Shown here: positions 11,541 to 24,400 of the stretch, piece after piece | How the letters are laid out: every line of letters begins with the position of its first letter | Numbering within the stretch: position 1 is the first letter of the stretch | Assembly: GCA_006503475.1 (NCBI GenBank) | Contig: RSEH01000132.1 | Span: 1-64,000 of the forward strand | Source: Stentor roeselii | Taxonomy: Eukaryota; Ciliophora; Heterotrichea; Heterotrichida; Stentoridae | Direction: 5' to 3' | DNA length: 64,000 bases | Translations under genes and position numbers: made by a program | The notes under the pieces: generated by a model | What the model was told of the DNA's origin: nothing | The model's input: only the letters and a program-made list of their open reading frames with translations | The model's database searches: none

Positions 11541-13678
11541 TTATATACCATACAAGAATTTTATTTTTTAATCAAATTTAATACAAGAAAATTAGAGGAT
11601 TTGCTAAGAATTCAAGAAATGAATTTCTTTTATCTTATTTGAGTTAGGTGTAATGATTTAGGTCTCAAAATGTACTTGGTATGTTTTCATTTTCTTAGAA
11701 ATTATTATTATAAGCATTTTTAATATTTCATCTAGAGTGCAAAGTTTTAAATTCCAAATAAATTTCAGAATTGTTTCGAGGAGTAGTGAAATTCAAATAG
11801 ATTTAAGTTATTCGAACCTGGATTCTATTCTCTTTGCGAAAATTATCAAAGTATCGAAAAGCGTTTATTTGGGAAATTATTTTTAATGAATATTTGAAAA
11901 AAGGCTTAATTTTTTCTTAGCAAATAACTATATATTTTTTCATTATAAAATATAGTTATCTTCATTAGCTAGATGCTCAAGTCAATACATCATGTTAATT
12001 TGGTTTCATTATAAATATAATTATCTTTATTAGATAGATGCTCAAGCCAATACATATGTGTCAATTTAGTTTCATACCAAAATATTATATAAAGTTAGTT
12101 TTTCGATAAATATCGAGATTTGAAACCACAATCCATTACTCTATTTGAAATTATGCTATCTCATTATACCAATTTTACTTAGTTTTTAAATAAAATTCGA
12201 AACAAAAAAGAGAAATCAGCGTTTAAAATACCATCATCGGCACACTTAAATATACTCATTTCGAATTGTTTATAAGTATAATATAAATTGTTCTATAATA
12301 TTCATATTGTCTTTTCTTTAAAGAAAATTTATATGTTTATTTAAATAGCATCGTAATATCTTTGACTGTATTGAAGTTTATTGACATTATTGAAGATCTT
12401 AGGATAATTAAGCGTTTAATAAAAGTTCGCACTTAAGTGAAAAAATAGATTTTTTTTATCGGTGTTGATATTCATTTTACAATAATCTTATTTATTTAGT
12501 TTGAACATAAATATAAAGTTTGAGATTGAAATAAATATCACTGATGTGGTAATTAATCAAAAGATTATTATTGAATTTATATTATCTTGAAATATACAAA
12601 TTTTTACTCTTGAACTCTGATAAGTCTCACAGGAAATGTTTTAATCCCTTTCGAATCTCCTCTACAGATGAAGGATTACGCAGATTCCCCTTATTCACTC
12701 TGATTACATATTATCTTACCAGAAATTTATTGAATGTACAGAATAAGCCTATAAATTTATCAATCCAATGAAGTGAGACATGATAAGCTATATATAGGTA
12801 AATGAATCGCTATTTTTGATGATATTGTGCCTAGATCTTTGAATTTTTAAATAAATTTAATGCTAATAGCAAATATCTTGATTATGAAGACGAATGGGAG
12901 ATTCTTGATACAAGCCATCAATTGATTGTAATTCCTCTGTTTTAACTAAGTAGTTTTGGTTTTTTAATGTCTTGTGATGGTCTATTTTAAGCCTTTCTGG
13001 GCTTCAACCTTTTCACAAAACCAAAACTTGCCAATTTCAGGGCCCCACACTTATATCAAGACTTTCATCCAGGTTTTCTCATTTGTTTGAAGGAGCTTGT
13101 CTAGCTGATGGATTCCAAGGTGTATCAGTAACGACGCTCGTTTGCATTTCAAATTATTTCCTATTAAACTCACAGAAACCTGCCTTTAATCTTGAAATTT
13201 TTCAGTTTGGCATTTTTTGAGTTAATTTTGCTTTCTTTTGTCTCTTTTAGTTCATTTGTTAAGTCAGAGGACTTATGACTCACCTCTTGGCCCATCGCCA
13301 CTCTTGTTACTTGAAGAATGCTTTTCATGGTTAGACTTTTCATTTAGAAGATGAAGAAATGTTTTGGCCTTTCTATGAAGGAGTCTTTGATATCATCTTG
13401 TTGAAATTCGCTTTCAGAATAAGAAAATCAATTGAGTTCATATAAATAACAATATCTTTCATCGATTTGGATCAGATGAGGAGAAGACGGCCCAAAATAC
13501 GTGCAGGACTATCGAGCTTCTCTTAATAGTCTTAATTTATAATTAAATGAACTTCTTCAATAGAAAAATATCTTTCTAATTTTTTCATATATTTAGACAG
13601 CCTCCTTGTTAAGTACTTTTTACTGATTTTCAATTGGAATTCAGTGCATTTTATGCAATATTCATGGATTCTTTATAA
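11541..13678. other. Spacer with a short duplication and a 57-codon frame
   Basis: About 2.1 kb without a convincing gene. Bases 11941-12072 hold a 66-bp tandem duplication. Bases 12880-13540 are less AT-rich than the rest and include a 57-codon minus-strand frame (13343 to 13170) with a Lys/Glu-rich coiled-coil look. It has no recognised domain, so it may be a worn gene end. Confidence 0.5.
11941..12072. repeat. Tandem duplication, 66-bp unit
   Basis: Two adjacent units, 11941-12006 and 12007-12072, share the core AGATGCTCAAG(T/C)CAATACAT and most flanking bases. The number of differences suggests an old duplication. Confidence 0.7.
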
Positions 13679-14661
13679 ATGTCGCAGAGCTTCTCAGCAT
13701 ACATTCTTAACTCTGTAGGTAGCCTTGACGGATGGCAGCTTGTCACCAGAGACGTTCCAGAATTGAGTGAGAAACAGGTGTTGGTGAAAATGGAATGTAG
13801 CACCATTAATCCTAGCGATACCCTCTCAATCTTAGGAGGATATCCATTGGTAAGTCTTCCTATTTATACAGGGTATGAAGGCAGTGGAACAGTCGTTAAA
13901 ACTGGAAGTTCAGAAGAAGCTAAATCTTTATTAAACCTGAGAGTAAGTTTACTAACAGTAGGAACCTGGAGCGAATATGCAGTTGCCGACATCGAATCTG
14001 TTTTTCCTCTCGAAGACCATGTCTCATTCGAGCAAGCCGCCGACCTAATAGTAAACCCAATGGCAGTGGCCTATATGATAGAGGTATGTCAAAAAAGCAA
14101 CTCAGGCTTCGTCCAAAACGCTTCAGCTTCTTCTTTAGGACAGCAGCTGACTCAATTGGCGACGCGATTCGGCATCAAGCACATAAACCTTGTCCGAAGG
14201 GCTGAACAGGTCGAAATCCTCAGGGCACTTGGCGCTGAACTTGTTTTTAACACTTCTGAACCTGGCTGGCTTGATCATGCTAAAAAAGCCGCTGCGAACT
14301 TTGCACCTTTAGTCGCTTTTGACGCCATTGAGGCAAAGATACTGCTCTTCTTGGTGAATTGATTGAAAATAAAGGAACTGTTTATAATCATGGACTATTG
14401 TCAGGAATTAATCCTGAATTGTCAAGCTTGCAACTTATTTTTCAGCAGAAGACTTTGACTGGCTTGTGGCTTAAACCTTATTTGTTTTCCAAGTCGGTAG
14501 AGGAGAGGAGGGAAGTTGGAAGATTTGTTCAGGAGCATATTGATGTGCTTGGATTTCGATATGGGTTTGAAACTGACTTGAATGGAATTAAAGATGCTTT
14601 GGTTAGGTATAAAGATAATCCTACTGGGAATAAAGTGCTAATTAGGACGAAATTAGCTTAA
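13679..14661 (+). CDS. MDR-family NAD(P)H oxidoreductase (enoyl/quinone reductase-like), frame broken
   Basis: The first frame (13679-14362) carries the GroES-like fold with INPSD and a GYEGSG glycine motif typical of zinc-free medium-chain reductases, then a Rossmann part (SASSLGQQLTQLATRFG). The second frame continues it from about 14332 to 14661 with DTALLGELIENKG and a typical C-terminus. The join lies in FDAI followed by GKDT: one base appears to be missing near 14330, where an extra G would restore the family's GG. No 15- or 16-nt intron explains the shift. The combined product would be about 327 residues, normal for MECR or quinone reductase. Substrate not determined. The start follows TTATAA directly. 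An assembly error is as likely as a true mutation. Confidence 0.75.
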
Positions 14662-15436
14662 TTATGATTCATCTAGCACAACCTAATCACTTGATTTTTT
14701 AGAAAAAACATATTAAAGTTTAAGTTAGTGAAATAAATTTAAGTAATTATGGATTTTAGATATAATTTATTATGGATATCAATCAAGGAAGCTACTTTTT
14801 CTTAATAGGAAACATTTTACCAAACTTTTCATTTTATTATTTTCCTTGTAAAATCGGCTCTTATCGGAATACTGGTATTTTCGGATTGGTGCTATCAAGG
14901 AAAGGATTTCAAAAAGTGCAAAGGATTGTTTTTGGTTTATAGTTCTAGGGGACTGATCAAGGAAGAATCCAATCCTAAAATATCTAAGCATTATTGTGAG
15001 AAAAAATTATTCGTATACTTATTCCAGTTTCAATTTAATGTATTATGAAGCAGATTAATTTACAGTAAGTTTCAATCTCTTTAAAGTTCTTAAGGCTTTT
15101 TGTGGATTTGCAGTGATAGCTTTTATCATAGAAGCTTTGAGGGTGTTATTTATGGTTAGTCAAAATTACTAACTTAGAAATGATAAATATTATATTTCAT
15201 ATAGCTGATTGTAGGTACTTTTATAGTTGATACTATCTTAATTTTTCATAAGATCATTTAAAATAATCATTTTTTTTTATAACCTCTCATAACATGCTTT
15301 ATCATAATTCTCCTTAAAGTGCTGAAACATAAATATTGTTTACAAACAAAGAAATAAAGGCCATTTATCTAAAATTTTTATTCATTTATAATTTGGATTC
15401 ATTTATCTATCGATCTATAATCATAGCCTCTAAATC
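14662..15436. other. AT-rich spacer
   Basis: 775 bp between two convergent 3' ends. No repeat, RNA or coding signal was seen; the short minus-strand frame near 14.8-15.0 kb has no domain and no family look. Confidence 0.5.
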
Positions 15437-16702
15437 TTAATAAAAATAGCTGGTAATTTTCCATTCTGTCTCAATATTTTTTTGTTTTTTTTCATCTTCT
15501 TTACTAGCTTGCCGATCCTTTTGGCTCTTATCTCCATCTTGTTTTTTTTTTGATTTGAATTTCTCAAATTCATCAATTCCTTCCCTAACATTTTTCCTGA
15601 AATACTGTTCAATAATCTGAAACTTCTCATCATAATTACGAATAATTACTTGCATCTGCTGTTCATAATTCTCTAAAAATTCATTTAAATATCTAGTGAT
15701 TGCATTGTATTTATTTAGAGATATTTGAGCAGTATCATCATTTCTTTTCTCAATCAATTCTTCTAAATTTTTAAATTTCTGATTAACAACCTTTCTAACT
15801 TCATCAACTTGCTGCTGAAAATCAACAACAAGTGTATGAACCCGATCCATATCTTCTTTTTCAGCAACTTTCCTTAATTCCTTGAACCTCTCGTATTGAT
15901 CTTGACTGATCCTCGACTCTTCACCAAATCCTTGATAGAATTTTTCAACAATTTTATTAATTTCATCAATCTTCTTATTCTGTATATCAATTCTTTGTTC
16001 AATTTCAAGAATTCTATCATCCAAGATGAATTTTTTTATCCCCTGCTCAGTAATTCCCTGAATTTTTTTTTCTATTCCCTGCTCAACTATTTTCACCTGT
16101 TCCTGAACCTCATTCACCTTTTTCTTAATTTTTTTCCTTCTTTTCTTGTCTTTCTGAGTCTTAGTCCTGACATCTTCGATCAATTGATTACTTTTACTAA
16201 GAAACTCTCTGATATTCTTGATATCTTCAGTGAACAATGAAAAATCAGCTGAAGAAGAGTCTTTCGAAAAGTGGTCATCAACAAGTTTTCCGAAATCTTC
16301 AGAAGACTTGAACTGAAGTCCAAGGTTTCCTAAATCTTTAAACGATTCAATCGGGAAATCTTCAGATTCAGTAAAATTTGAAGCAATTTCAAGGAGTTTT
16401 TCTTGTCGTGTATTTATTTCATCAGTGATTTCGCAGAGCTTTCGGCAGATCTCTTGAAACATATTTTTACCAGAAAGTATTACTTTGCTCATTGTTGATG
16501 ATAGGGTCTTCATTTCTTGAGCTAGAAGAGAGAAGGCTGTCTTAGGCTTAGGTAAGGTTATTGGACGAAAGGTGTGACTTGATTGTTGTTTCAGGTTAGA
16601 GGATAGGTGCTCTTCACAGAATTTTAGGCTTTGCTTGCATGAGCAGATGCTTTTTGGACTTCCTGGGCAGCCCTCGTATGAACATTTTGTGATTTTCTCC
16701 AT
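15437..16702 (-). CDS. B-box-like zinc finger plus coiled-coil protein, copy A
   Basis: 421 residues. The N-terminus has Cys and His spaced like a small B-box or related zinc finger: C-x4-C near 7-12, then PKSICSC, a KFCEEH and a later SSH. After this comes a helical domain (about 55-170), then a long Lys/Glu coiled coil to the end. A paralogue of the same layout lies 2.3 kb downstream on the same strand (18984-20237). The two share long identities in the first half (EMK-L-STMSKV, SGK-MFQEI-RKLCEITDE) and little in the coiled coil. Such proteins usually act as scaffolds; no partner can be named. TATAA lies 3 nt before the ATG. The 5' flank is very G-rich on the plus strand (21 G, 2 C in 16741-16800). 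Confidence 0.8.
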   Translation of the reverse strand: MEKITKCSYEGCPGSPKSICSCKQSLKFCEEHLSSNLKQQSSHTFRPITLPKPKTAFSLLAQEMKTLSSTMSKVILSGKNMFQEICRKLCEITDEINTRQEKLLEIASNFTESEDFPIESFKDLGNLGLQFKSSEDFGKLVDDHFSKDSSSADFSLFTEDIKNIREFLSKSNQLIEDVRTKTQKDKKRRKKIKKKVNEVQEQVKIVEQGIEKKIQGITEQGIKKFILDDRILEIEQRIDIQNKKIDEINKIVEKFYQGFGEESRISQDQYERFKELRKVAEKEDMDRVHTLVVDFQQQVDEVRKVVNQKFKNLEELIEKRNDDTAQISLNKYNAITRYLNEFLENYEQQMQVIIRNYDEKFQIIEQYFRKNVREGIDEFEKFKSKKKQDGDKSQKDRQASKEDEKKQKNIETEWKITSYFY

Positions 16703-17534
16703 TAATTATAAGGATAGTTTATGGGACTGAAGAAAGGATTAGAAATTTATTGATTGGGGTGATGATAGGACTGGGTTGTTAGGGTGTTAATTGAAGGAAC
16801 TATATTTTGGAAGTAAAATTGAAGACTGAAATGTGGAAATTTTACAGAGACTGGGTTTTGAGGATTCTTGAGATTACCATGATGTAGACTTAGAAAAGAA
16901 AATTAGGTTGATTTTCTTTTCCATGAATGATATGTTAGGGTATTTTAATGTATAAATTATAATTTTTTTCAGTCTTCGATTAAAGTAACAGGTTTATTCC
17001 AAGAAGAAGCTATAAATAATATTTTAATTTGTTTTGAGTGTTAAAATTAGAATTTCTGATAGAAATCATTTGAAAAATTATTGGATATGAGTATTGATGA
17101 TGCAATTGACTAGTTAAAGATATCTTCAATCGGAATATAAAGTTTTATTTTTATATGTTTTCTTTGAGATCTTTGAATTTAAAATAAGTTCTAAATTAGG
17201 CTGATCATAGGTTTCAGTCAGCTTACAACTATCATAATTTTCTTCGGTTACCTAAAATCATAAATTCTTAAAATTTTCGATAAATCCATTAAATGATTCA
17301 CCAAAAATTAAATAATCTTTCATTTTGTTGATCCATGTCTCAAGTCTTTTGCCCAAGTACGCCACTTGTGATTAAGTATGAACTTATATTTATTCTTTAA
17401 TGAAAGTTTTATAAATAGTTAAGATCTATATGGCAATATGACTTAACAAAAAAATCGAAAAATAATTTTTGATTTGCAGATTAATCTATCATCATTTAGT
17501 ACCTATCTTAGGATTTCCTGATTAATATATTCAG

Positions 17535-17699
17535 GTGAAGCAACAAAAAGAAGAAGCATTTCATTGGATTTTTTTCAATTATCACAACCAGGGTTCTATT
17601 AATATTGAAAATTTGAAAAAATTAATAAATTCTAGGAAAGACTTGATCATTTTACATGTTTCTTATCAAATTTTAAGTGATATCCTTTTAAAAAGGTGA
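17535..17699 (+). pseudogene. EF-hand-like gene remnant
   Basis: A 54-codon open stretch ending in TGA reads EAFHWIFFNYHNQGSINIENL, then KKLI. This matches the pattern of the acylated EF-hand-like genes of this window (LFSLYDNQQ.. at 38822-39976 and LFKIYCFQSKNSL.. at 28261-29025). No intact start or continuation was found, so it looks like a decayed family member. Confidence 0.45.
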
Positions 17700-18484
17700 A
17701 AGAAGGAAGTTTAAGTATGAAAATTTAAAATAGATGATCTAGGTTTATTAAATCAAGAGTAAGTATAACCAATAAAAGGTCCTTTAGTATTCTTAAATAA
17801 TTTAGCTAATATTCATCATTTAAAAATGAAATTAATAAAACTTTGTTTTAAATTTGAGTAGAACCAGCCTATCTATAATAATTATAAAAATATATATCAT
17901 TGGTGCTAATCCTCGAACATTTAAAGAAAGTTTGTAATGCTGAATCTCTCATCATTTGGCCAAAGCACTTTATAAAATAAGTTTATAAACAGAGGCTAAA
18001 ATCTTTATAAGCCGAACAAGAGCTTTTCTATAAAGCCAGGACTAGTCGAAGCTCGAATTCATTTAAAGCTTTGAGATTACGAAGCAAAACAAATTATCAC
18101 AAAATTTGGAATTCATGATTTTTGGTTATTAATTAGAAATGAGAACTTAATTATCCTATAAATTTTATGAAAAGTTTTTAAGATGTTATAAAGAAAGCTG
18201 GTTTTATAACTAATCTTAATTAACTAACTAAATCTCCAAGTATGATACTTACATTCAGGGAAGCATTCTAACCATTGTATTGTTCTTCAATCTCAAGGAT
18301 CATAGGTAAAGAATTCTTTCTTCTTAATCGTCAAGCTCATCACACATACTTCTGTTTAAATATACAAGCTTGGTTACTCTTACCTTACTAAAAATAACCA
18401 TCTTTGTTTTTCTTTGGTTAAACTTACTCTTACCTTGTTATTTTGTACTTTCTACTTAGCACATACCTATGAAAAACGTACTTG

Positions 18485-18705
18485 ATACTTAGTGATTGCT
18501 ACTTTCTTATTTAGATATACCTTCTTCAATTTCAGATACCAGCTTCTATTGAATATACAACCTTCGATATAATTCACATGCTGCTATTTGATATTACGAA
18601 CTTTATAAAACTCACAGTCTAATCATATAGACCATCTTTTTAATAGTACCAACTGCATATATAAAATTACCATCTTCGTTAATGCTACCACCTGTATTAA
18701 TATAA
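18485..18705. repeat. Degenerate ~19-nt tandem repeats, field 1
   Basis: TACC or TAC anchors recur at about 18518, 18537, 18556, 18647, 18668 and 18686, with worn copies between, giving a period of 18-21 nt. The fuller unit resembles TACCATCTTCGATATA. A cleaner field of the same motif lies at 26290-26420. Confidence 0.55.
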
Positions 18706-18983
18706 CAATATGTGATTGCTAATAGTGGATACTTTCTCTATCTTCAATAAATAGATACCTTTATCTTATGAACGAACTGAAGTTTATTGAACCTTAACAA
18801 ATTTACTGTCTTCATAAGTTATACAATCTCGCTGAAACATACCTTAATTTCTAATACAGATAAAAAAGAAGATTCCATCATTAGATAATTTGATTTCTTG
18901 GATATCACTCAATATAAATTGATTTGGAAACCACATACTAAATTGATTCTTCTTCTGGAAAATGTTCATTGCTTCAAAATCTT

Positions 18984-20237
18984 CTAAAAATTACCTGAAT
19001 TCTTTTTCTGGCCACCTTTCTTTCTTTTATCTTCAGCTTCTTGTTTTTCATTTTGCTCTTTTCTCTTCTTATCATTAGCCTCTTTATGTAGCCTGTTATT
19101 TTCTTCCTGTTTTCTAATTTTTTCATCCCTTTCAATTTTAAAAAACTTACCTTCGAAATCATTCTTTATATCTTGAATTTGCTTAATGATCATCTGGTTA
19201 AAGTGTTTATAATTTTCAGTAAATTCTTCTAATTTCTTATCAATTTGCAGCTTACTTTCTTGATTTTTTTTCTCAATGCTATCCCCTAATGCCTTAGAGC
19301 TCTGCTTCAGGGCATTCTTAGAATCAATGATTTTTTTTTCTAACATTCCTGAAAGTCGATTAAACTGAGCAGAAAAGTTCTTATCATTAGCCTCTCTAAT
19401 TTCCTTTAACTGTTTTTCCTGATCTCTAATAAGATTATTTTGGGCTTCAAATTTACTATTCAAGTTTTGAAATTTATCACCGAGTTCATCAAATCTATTT
19501 TTCTGAATTCCATTCTGTTGTTCAAGCTTAAATACTCTCTCTATTATTTCCTGAAGTTTTTTATTATCATCTTCCTGATTTCCTTTAATTTTAATATCTT
19601 TTTCTTTACTCTTAGCTGAAAATTCTAATCTTTTTAAATAATTTTCAACATCTTCAACTTTCTTCTCAAGATTTTCCCTGCTTTTCTTATCTTTATCAGC
19701 CCAGCTCCTGACATCTTCTAATATTTCATTGCTTTTTGCAAGGTGTTCACTGATATTTTTGATATCTTGATTGAAAAATGAAAATTCATTAGAAGTGCTG
19801 TCTAAAGAAAAGTGATAATCTACAAGTTTTCCAAATTCATTCGCAGATTTAAACTTAATCCGAAGGTTTCCAAGTTCTCTAAACGATTCTTCAGGTAGGT
19901 CTTCAGAATGATTCAAATTTGAAGCCATTTCAATGAGTTTGTCTTGTCGGAGAGTAAGTTCATCTGTAATTTCACAGAGTTTACGGGAAATCTCTTGGAA
20001 CATCTCTTTGCCAGATAACATGACTTTGCTCATTGTGGATGTCAAGTTCTTCATTTCTTGAGAAAACAGGATGGAAGTCGTCTGGGGTCTTTGGAAAAGA
20101 AGAGGACGAATTGAGTGACTTCCTGATTGCTGAAGGTGAGCGACCATGTGAAAGTCACATAGTTTTAAGCTTTCAATGCATGAGCAGATGCTTTTAGGAC
20201 TTTTTCGGCAGTCCTTAAAAGAACAAATTTCTTCCAT
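18984..20237 (-). CDS. B-box-like zinc finger plus coiled-coil protein, copy B
   Basis: 417 residues from the ATG at 20237. I chose this start because the product then begins MEEICSFKDC and aligns with MEKITKCSYEGC of copy A; an in-frame ATG at 20303 would add 22 residues that copy A lacks. The same layout is seen: Cys/His finger (C, PKSICSC, LCDFH, SGSH), conserved helical part, long coiled coil ending in a Lys/Glu-rich tail. A tandem duplicate of 15437-16702 in the same orientation, diverged mostly in the coiled coil. Scaffold role inferred only. Confidence 0.8.
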   Translation of the reverse strand: MEEICSFKDCRKSPKSICSCIESLKLCDFHMVAHLQQSGSHSIRPLLFQRPQTTSILFSQEMKNLTSTMSKVMLSGKEMFQEISRKLCEITDELTLRQDKLIEMASNLNHSEDLPEESFRELGNLRIKFKSANEFGKLVDYHFSLDSTSNEFSFFNQDIKNISEHLAKSNEILEDVRSWADKDKKSRENLEKKVEDVENYLKRLEFSAKSKEKDIKIKGNQEDDNKKLQEIIERVFKLEQQNGIQKNRFDELGDKFQNLNSKFEAQNNLIRDQEKQLKEIREANDKNFSAQFNRLSGMLEKKIIDSKNALKQSSKALGDSIEKKNQESKLQIDKKLEEFTENYKHFNQMIIKQIQDIKNDFEGKFFKIERDEKIRKQEENNRLHKEANDKKRKEQNEKQEAEDKRKKGGQKKNSGNF

Positions 20238-20303
20238 TATTAGAGTGATTAAAAGATTTTTAAAATTTGAATAGAAAGATGTAAGCATGAAATTGTCAAT
20301 CAC

Positions 20304-21404
20304 TTTTTCAATTTACTTATAATAAAACTTTTGATTTTAAATAAATATTCAGTAATTTAATCTTTTGACACTCTCAAAATCTAATAATCTTAAACAGCTA
20401 AACGAAGCAGGGATTATTTTTACATTTAAAAATACTGATAGATCCAAATTCGCTAAAATATACTTTAAAGATAGTGAATAAAATTACCATTATTTTCGAA
20501 CTCAGTCAAGAATATCACTGATTATCTAACTCATGTAATCTAATATGGGTTTCTCTATTAAATACTTTAAGCTTTTCTTAATAACTTAACTTCCATATCA
20601 TTCAAACTAAATCGAAAACCAACCAAAATTACAAGACTGATCTTAGAAGGTATATTTTATCTTTAATCCTTTTATATCTGGTTCATTCTTAACTTGATCA
20701 ATTTTAAGCATTTTACCCTTGTCATAAAGAAATGATTGAATAATAGTAATAGTTTGGTTTTTATTTCTCATTAGTTTATATAATCCTTTATCAATAATTA
20801 AATGACTAATACTTATCATTTTACATGTGATTGGATTAAAATTTAAATTAGGGTGCAGATAATCTTCGACTTAGAGCTTTAAAATTATAACTAATTATGG
20901 TTAAATATATTAGTAAGTCAATTGAGATTAGTTAAAAGTTTTATTACGTTCATAGTATTAGCACACATACACTTAGGACTCAATAGTATTTTATTTACTA
21001 ATGTCAATAGATATACAAAAGTATGTTTAATAAATAAACTTTATAAGAATTATACTCAACATTGAAAAAAATCTAGTTACAACAAGTATGATAATATTTG
21101 TTAATTAGACAATTTATAAATGATTGAGAAGATATCCTATTAATATTTAGACTATTACTAGCAACTGATACACAAACTCATTAATTTAAACAATTTGAAT
21201 CATATATTATCTACTTTTCAATTTTTCGATATCATAAGGTTTATAATAAATATCTTCCTTTCTTAAACATGATTTTCTAATTAATTTTCCAATCATCTAT
21301 AAGTTTTTAGAAGTACCTTGTTTTAAAATCCATAAAAAAATTAAAGCTTAATAAGATTTACATTATTTGTTGAATCATGTATATTATAAACAGAAAATTT
21401 AGAT
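20304..21404. other. Divergent spacer
   Basis: 1.1 kb between divergent starts (copy B on minus, WD40 gene on plus). Very AT-rich; no gene, repeat or RNA was seen. Confidence 0.6.
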
Positions 21405-24400
21405 ATGATTACAGATCATGTGTCAAAAGCTATCAAAAAGGAAAAAAATTCACAAATAGCATTCAAAATTCCTAAAATACCCGAAATCTCAAAGATCTCT
21501 TCAAATTACTCAAAATATCAAGAATCCCCTTCAACCAAAATTCACTCCTGGCCAAAGGACTCCCTAAGAATGTCTAAAAGAGAAATTCAAGTAGTTGTCT
21601 ATTCTCCTTGTGGCAATTTTCTGGCCTCTGCATCTAAAGAATCTTTCATAACAATCTGGAATTTAAATATCAAAAGAAAAGAGTTCGACCTTCACGGACA
21701 TCTTGATTCACTAACCTGTTTAAACTTTTCACCTAACGGCAATTTTTTAATATCAGGGTCAAAAGACAATACATTAAAACTTTGGAGATTTCAAGAAAAA
21801 ACAGAAGAATTTACATTAAAATCCAATTCAAAGCCAAACTGTTCATCATTCTCTCCAAACGGGAAACAATTAGTCTCCGGCCATCAAGACACCTCACTAA
21901 AGCTCTGGAATTTACTAAAAAAACAAGAAGTCCTTTCTGTAAATATTCATTCAGGCCCTATTAACTCTGTGAATTTTGCCCAAAAGGATTATTTATCGCC
22001 TCAGGGTCTTTCGACACAACTGTGAAGCTTTGGAGTATTTTATCTGAAAAAGTAGAGTTTTCTTTTAATGGTCACTTTGGAATTATTTATTGTTTGTGTT
22101 TTTCACCCTGTGAACCTTACTTGGCCACTGGTTCAGGAGATAGGAAAGTAAAGATTTGGGACCTTTTAACAAAAAAAGAACTTATCAGCTTTGATGAACA
22201 TTCAGGGTCTGTTAATTGCCTGTCATTCACTCATGATGGGAGGTACTTGGCCACAGGATCTTTTGAAAGAGTTGTAAGGATTTTTAGCATTCAAGAAAAA
22301 AAGAAGGTGTTAATTTTAAATGATTTTTACAATTCTGTTGTTTGTTTGGACTTTGCACCTGATGATAAATTTTTATGTGTGGGGTCTGAAGATTCTAGTA
22401 TAAAAATATGGAATATGGAAAATTTGCAGGAATTTTACAGTCTTAATGGACATTACTCTTCTATTAACTGTTTGAGTCTTTCTTATGATGGAAGTCTTGC
22501 TGCCACTGGATCAAATGATTTAAGTGTGAAAGTATGGAATGTGAAAATGAAAAGAGAAAAAATTACTTTGAAAATGTTTAGTTCTATTACTTGCTTATCA
22601 TTTTCTTATGATTTAAAATTTTTAGCTGTTGGAACTGTTGATGGGTACTTGAAGATTTGGAATATTGATTTGAATAGGCTAGAGATGGATTTTGAAATAC
22701 AAAATGGGAGTATTATTAGCATGGCTTTTTCACATAATCAGAAATTTTTGGCTTTTGCATCTGATGAGAATTGTATAAAGTTATTTTATTTAGAAAGTAA
22801 ATCATCAGAAGTTATTTTAAAGTATTCGAAAATAATCTCTACTTTTGTAATGTTTTCTGACAATTTCATCGTTTTTGGATCATTAGATAAAACGATAACA
22901 GTCTACAACATAAAAATGAAAAAAAAAGAATTTATTCTGACAGGTCATTCAGGTTCAGTGTATTGCTTATCAATATCTCCGAATCTTCGGTACATAGCTT
23001 CAGGCTCTTATGATAAAAAGTTAAAATTATGGAGTCTTCATCGTAAAAAAGAGAAATTTTCGATGCTTGGTCACACTTCATCTGTAAATTGCCTCTCATT
23101 TTCACCTAACTCTCGTTTGATAGCTTCAGGATCATCTGACAACAGTGTCAAACTCTGGTCAATAAAAACGAAGACAGAAATATTTACTCTTAATGGTCAT
23201 GATTCTTCAGTGACTTGTCTTGCATTTTCACCAGATGGTGATCGATTAATAACAGGTTCAATTGATAAGTCTTTGAAAATATGGAAAATTGATGAGCTTT
23301 GTGATGAAGTTACTTTAAAAAAACATTCTGAGTTTATTAAATTCATTTCGGAGACTAATGATAAGAAGTTCATAGCTCACGATTATAATGAACATGATAT
23401 TCTTATACGAAATATGCAGATAGAAGAAAAAAAAGTAGAAATATTGAATTATTCTTCTCCAGTTCAATACCTGGCGTTTACTTCTGATAATAATTCAATT
23501 GCAGTTGCCTATAAGGATAAAAAAGTTATTTTTTGGGATTTACAAAGCAAAAAAAAATCCTTAAAATTTGAAATTGAGGAAAATTTTATAAGTTGCATGA
23601 GTTTCTCATTGGATAACAAATACTTAGCAATTGGATGTGGTGAAAAAATTTTTTTCATTAACTTAAAAATAAAGAAGACAGAGTTCAGCATGAATTTTAG
23701 TTGTTCATCAAACTGTCTTGATTATTCATATAATAGTAAGTTTTTAGCTGTAGGATTCGAAGACTGCTGTATAAAATTGCTGGAATTGGATGAAAGAAAG
23801 GAAGATTCTTGCCATGTCTTTAGTAATTCTCCTCCATCTAGTATTCGCTTCAGCCCATACGGACATTACTTAGTAACTGGCCAGAAAAATGGTGAAATTA
23901 TAATTTTTAGCATTGTACAAAAAGTGATTTTATTTAACCTTCGGTTTCATATTCAAAACCAAAAAATTATTTATTTGAGTTTTGATGGAGAAGGAAAGAT
24001 TTTATCTACTTTTGATGGGTATCAATCTTTTGAAATTCAATTTGAAAAAAAGTTAGAATATTTATTGAATAAAAATATTTGCTATTCTATTAAACAGGTG
24101 AGTGATTTAGAAGAGTTATTCAGTGATGCATTTAATGCTTTAAGGATTCTCGATAAAAATAACGATTTTTCGAAAATTTTAAAATCGTTGGAAAAAAAAA
24201 TTAGAGATCTTATGCGTGCTTATTTTAGAGATTATTTTTACCAGAAAGACGAGCGTAAAGCTATTATGATATCAAAATATATGATTAAGTTTACAGAAAT
24301 CGGTTTTAACTTAAGTTATTTGAATATTGATTGTATCAATACTATGATAAAATATCATAATTTAGAAGAATTATTGATTTTAAGCAAGGATTATGATATT

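Larger units (their letters stand above)
16703..18983. other. Spacer with EF-hand fossil and degenerate 19-nt repeats
   Basis: 2.3 kb between the two tandem paralogues. It holds a worn EF-hand-like fragment (17535-17699) and a field of degenerate tandem repeats of about 18-21 nt (about 18485-18705). The remainder is AT-rich with no gene. Confidence 0.6.

Noticed and set aside
11800-11840. TTCGAACC string as a tRNA T-loop
   Set aside because: No acceptor, D or anticodon stems could be folded around it.
12571-12771. 66-codon frame in the spacer
   Set aside because: No ATG at the given start, no homology-like features, AT-driven composition.
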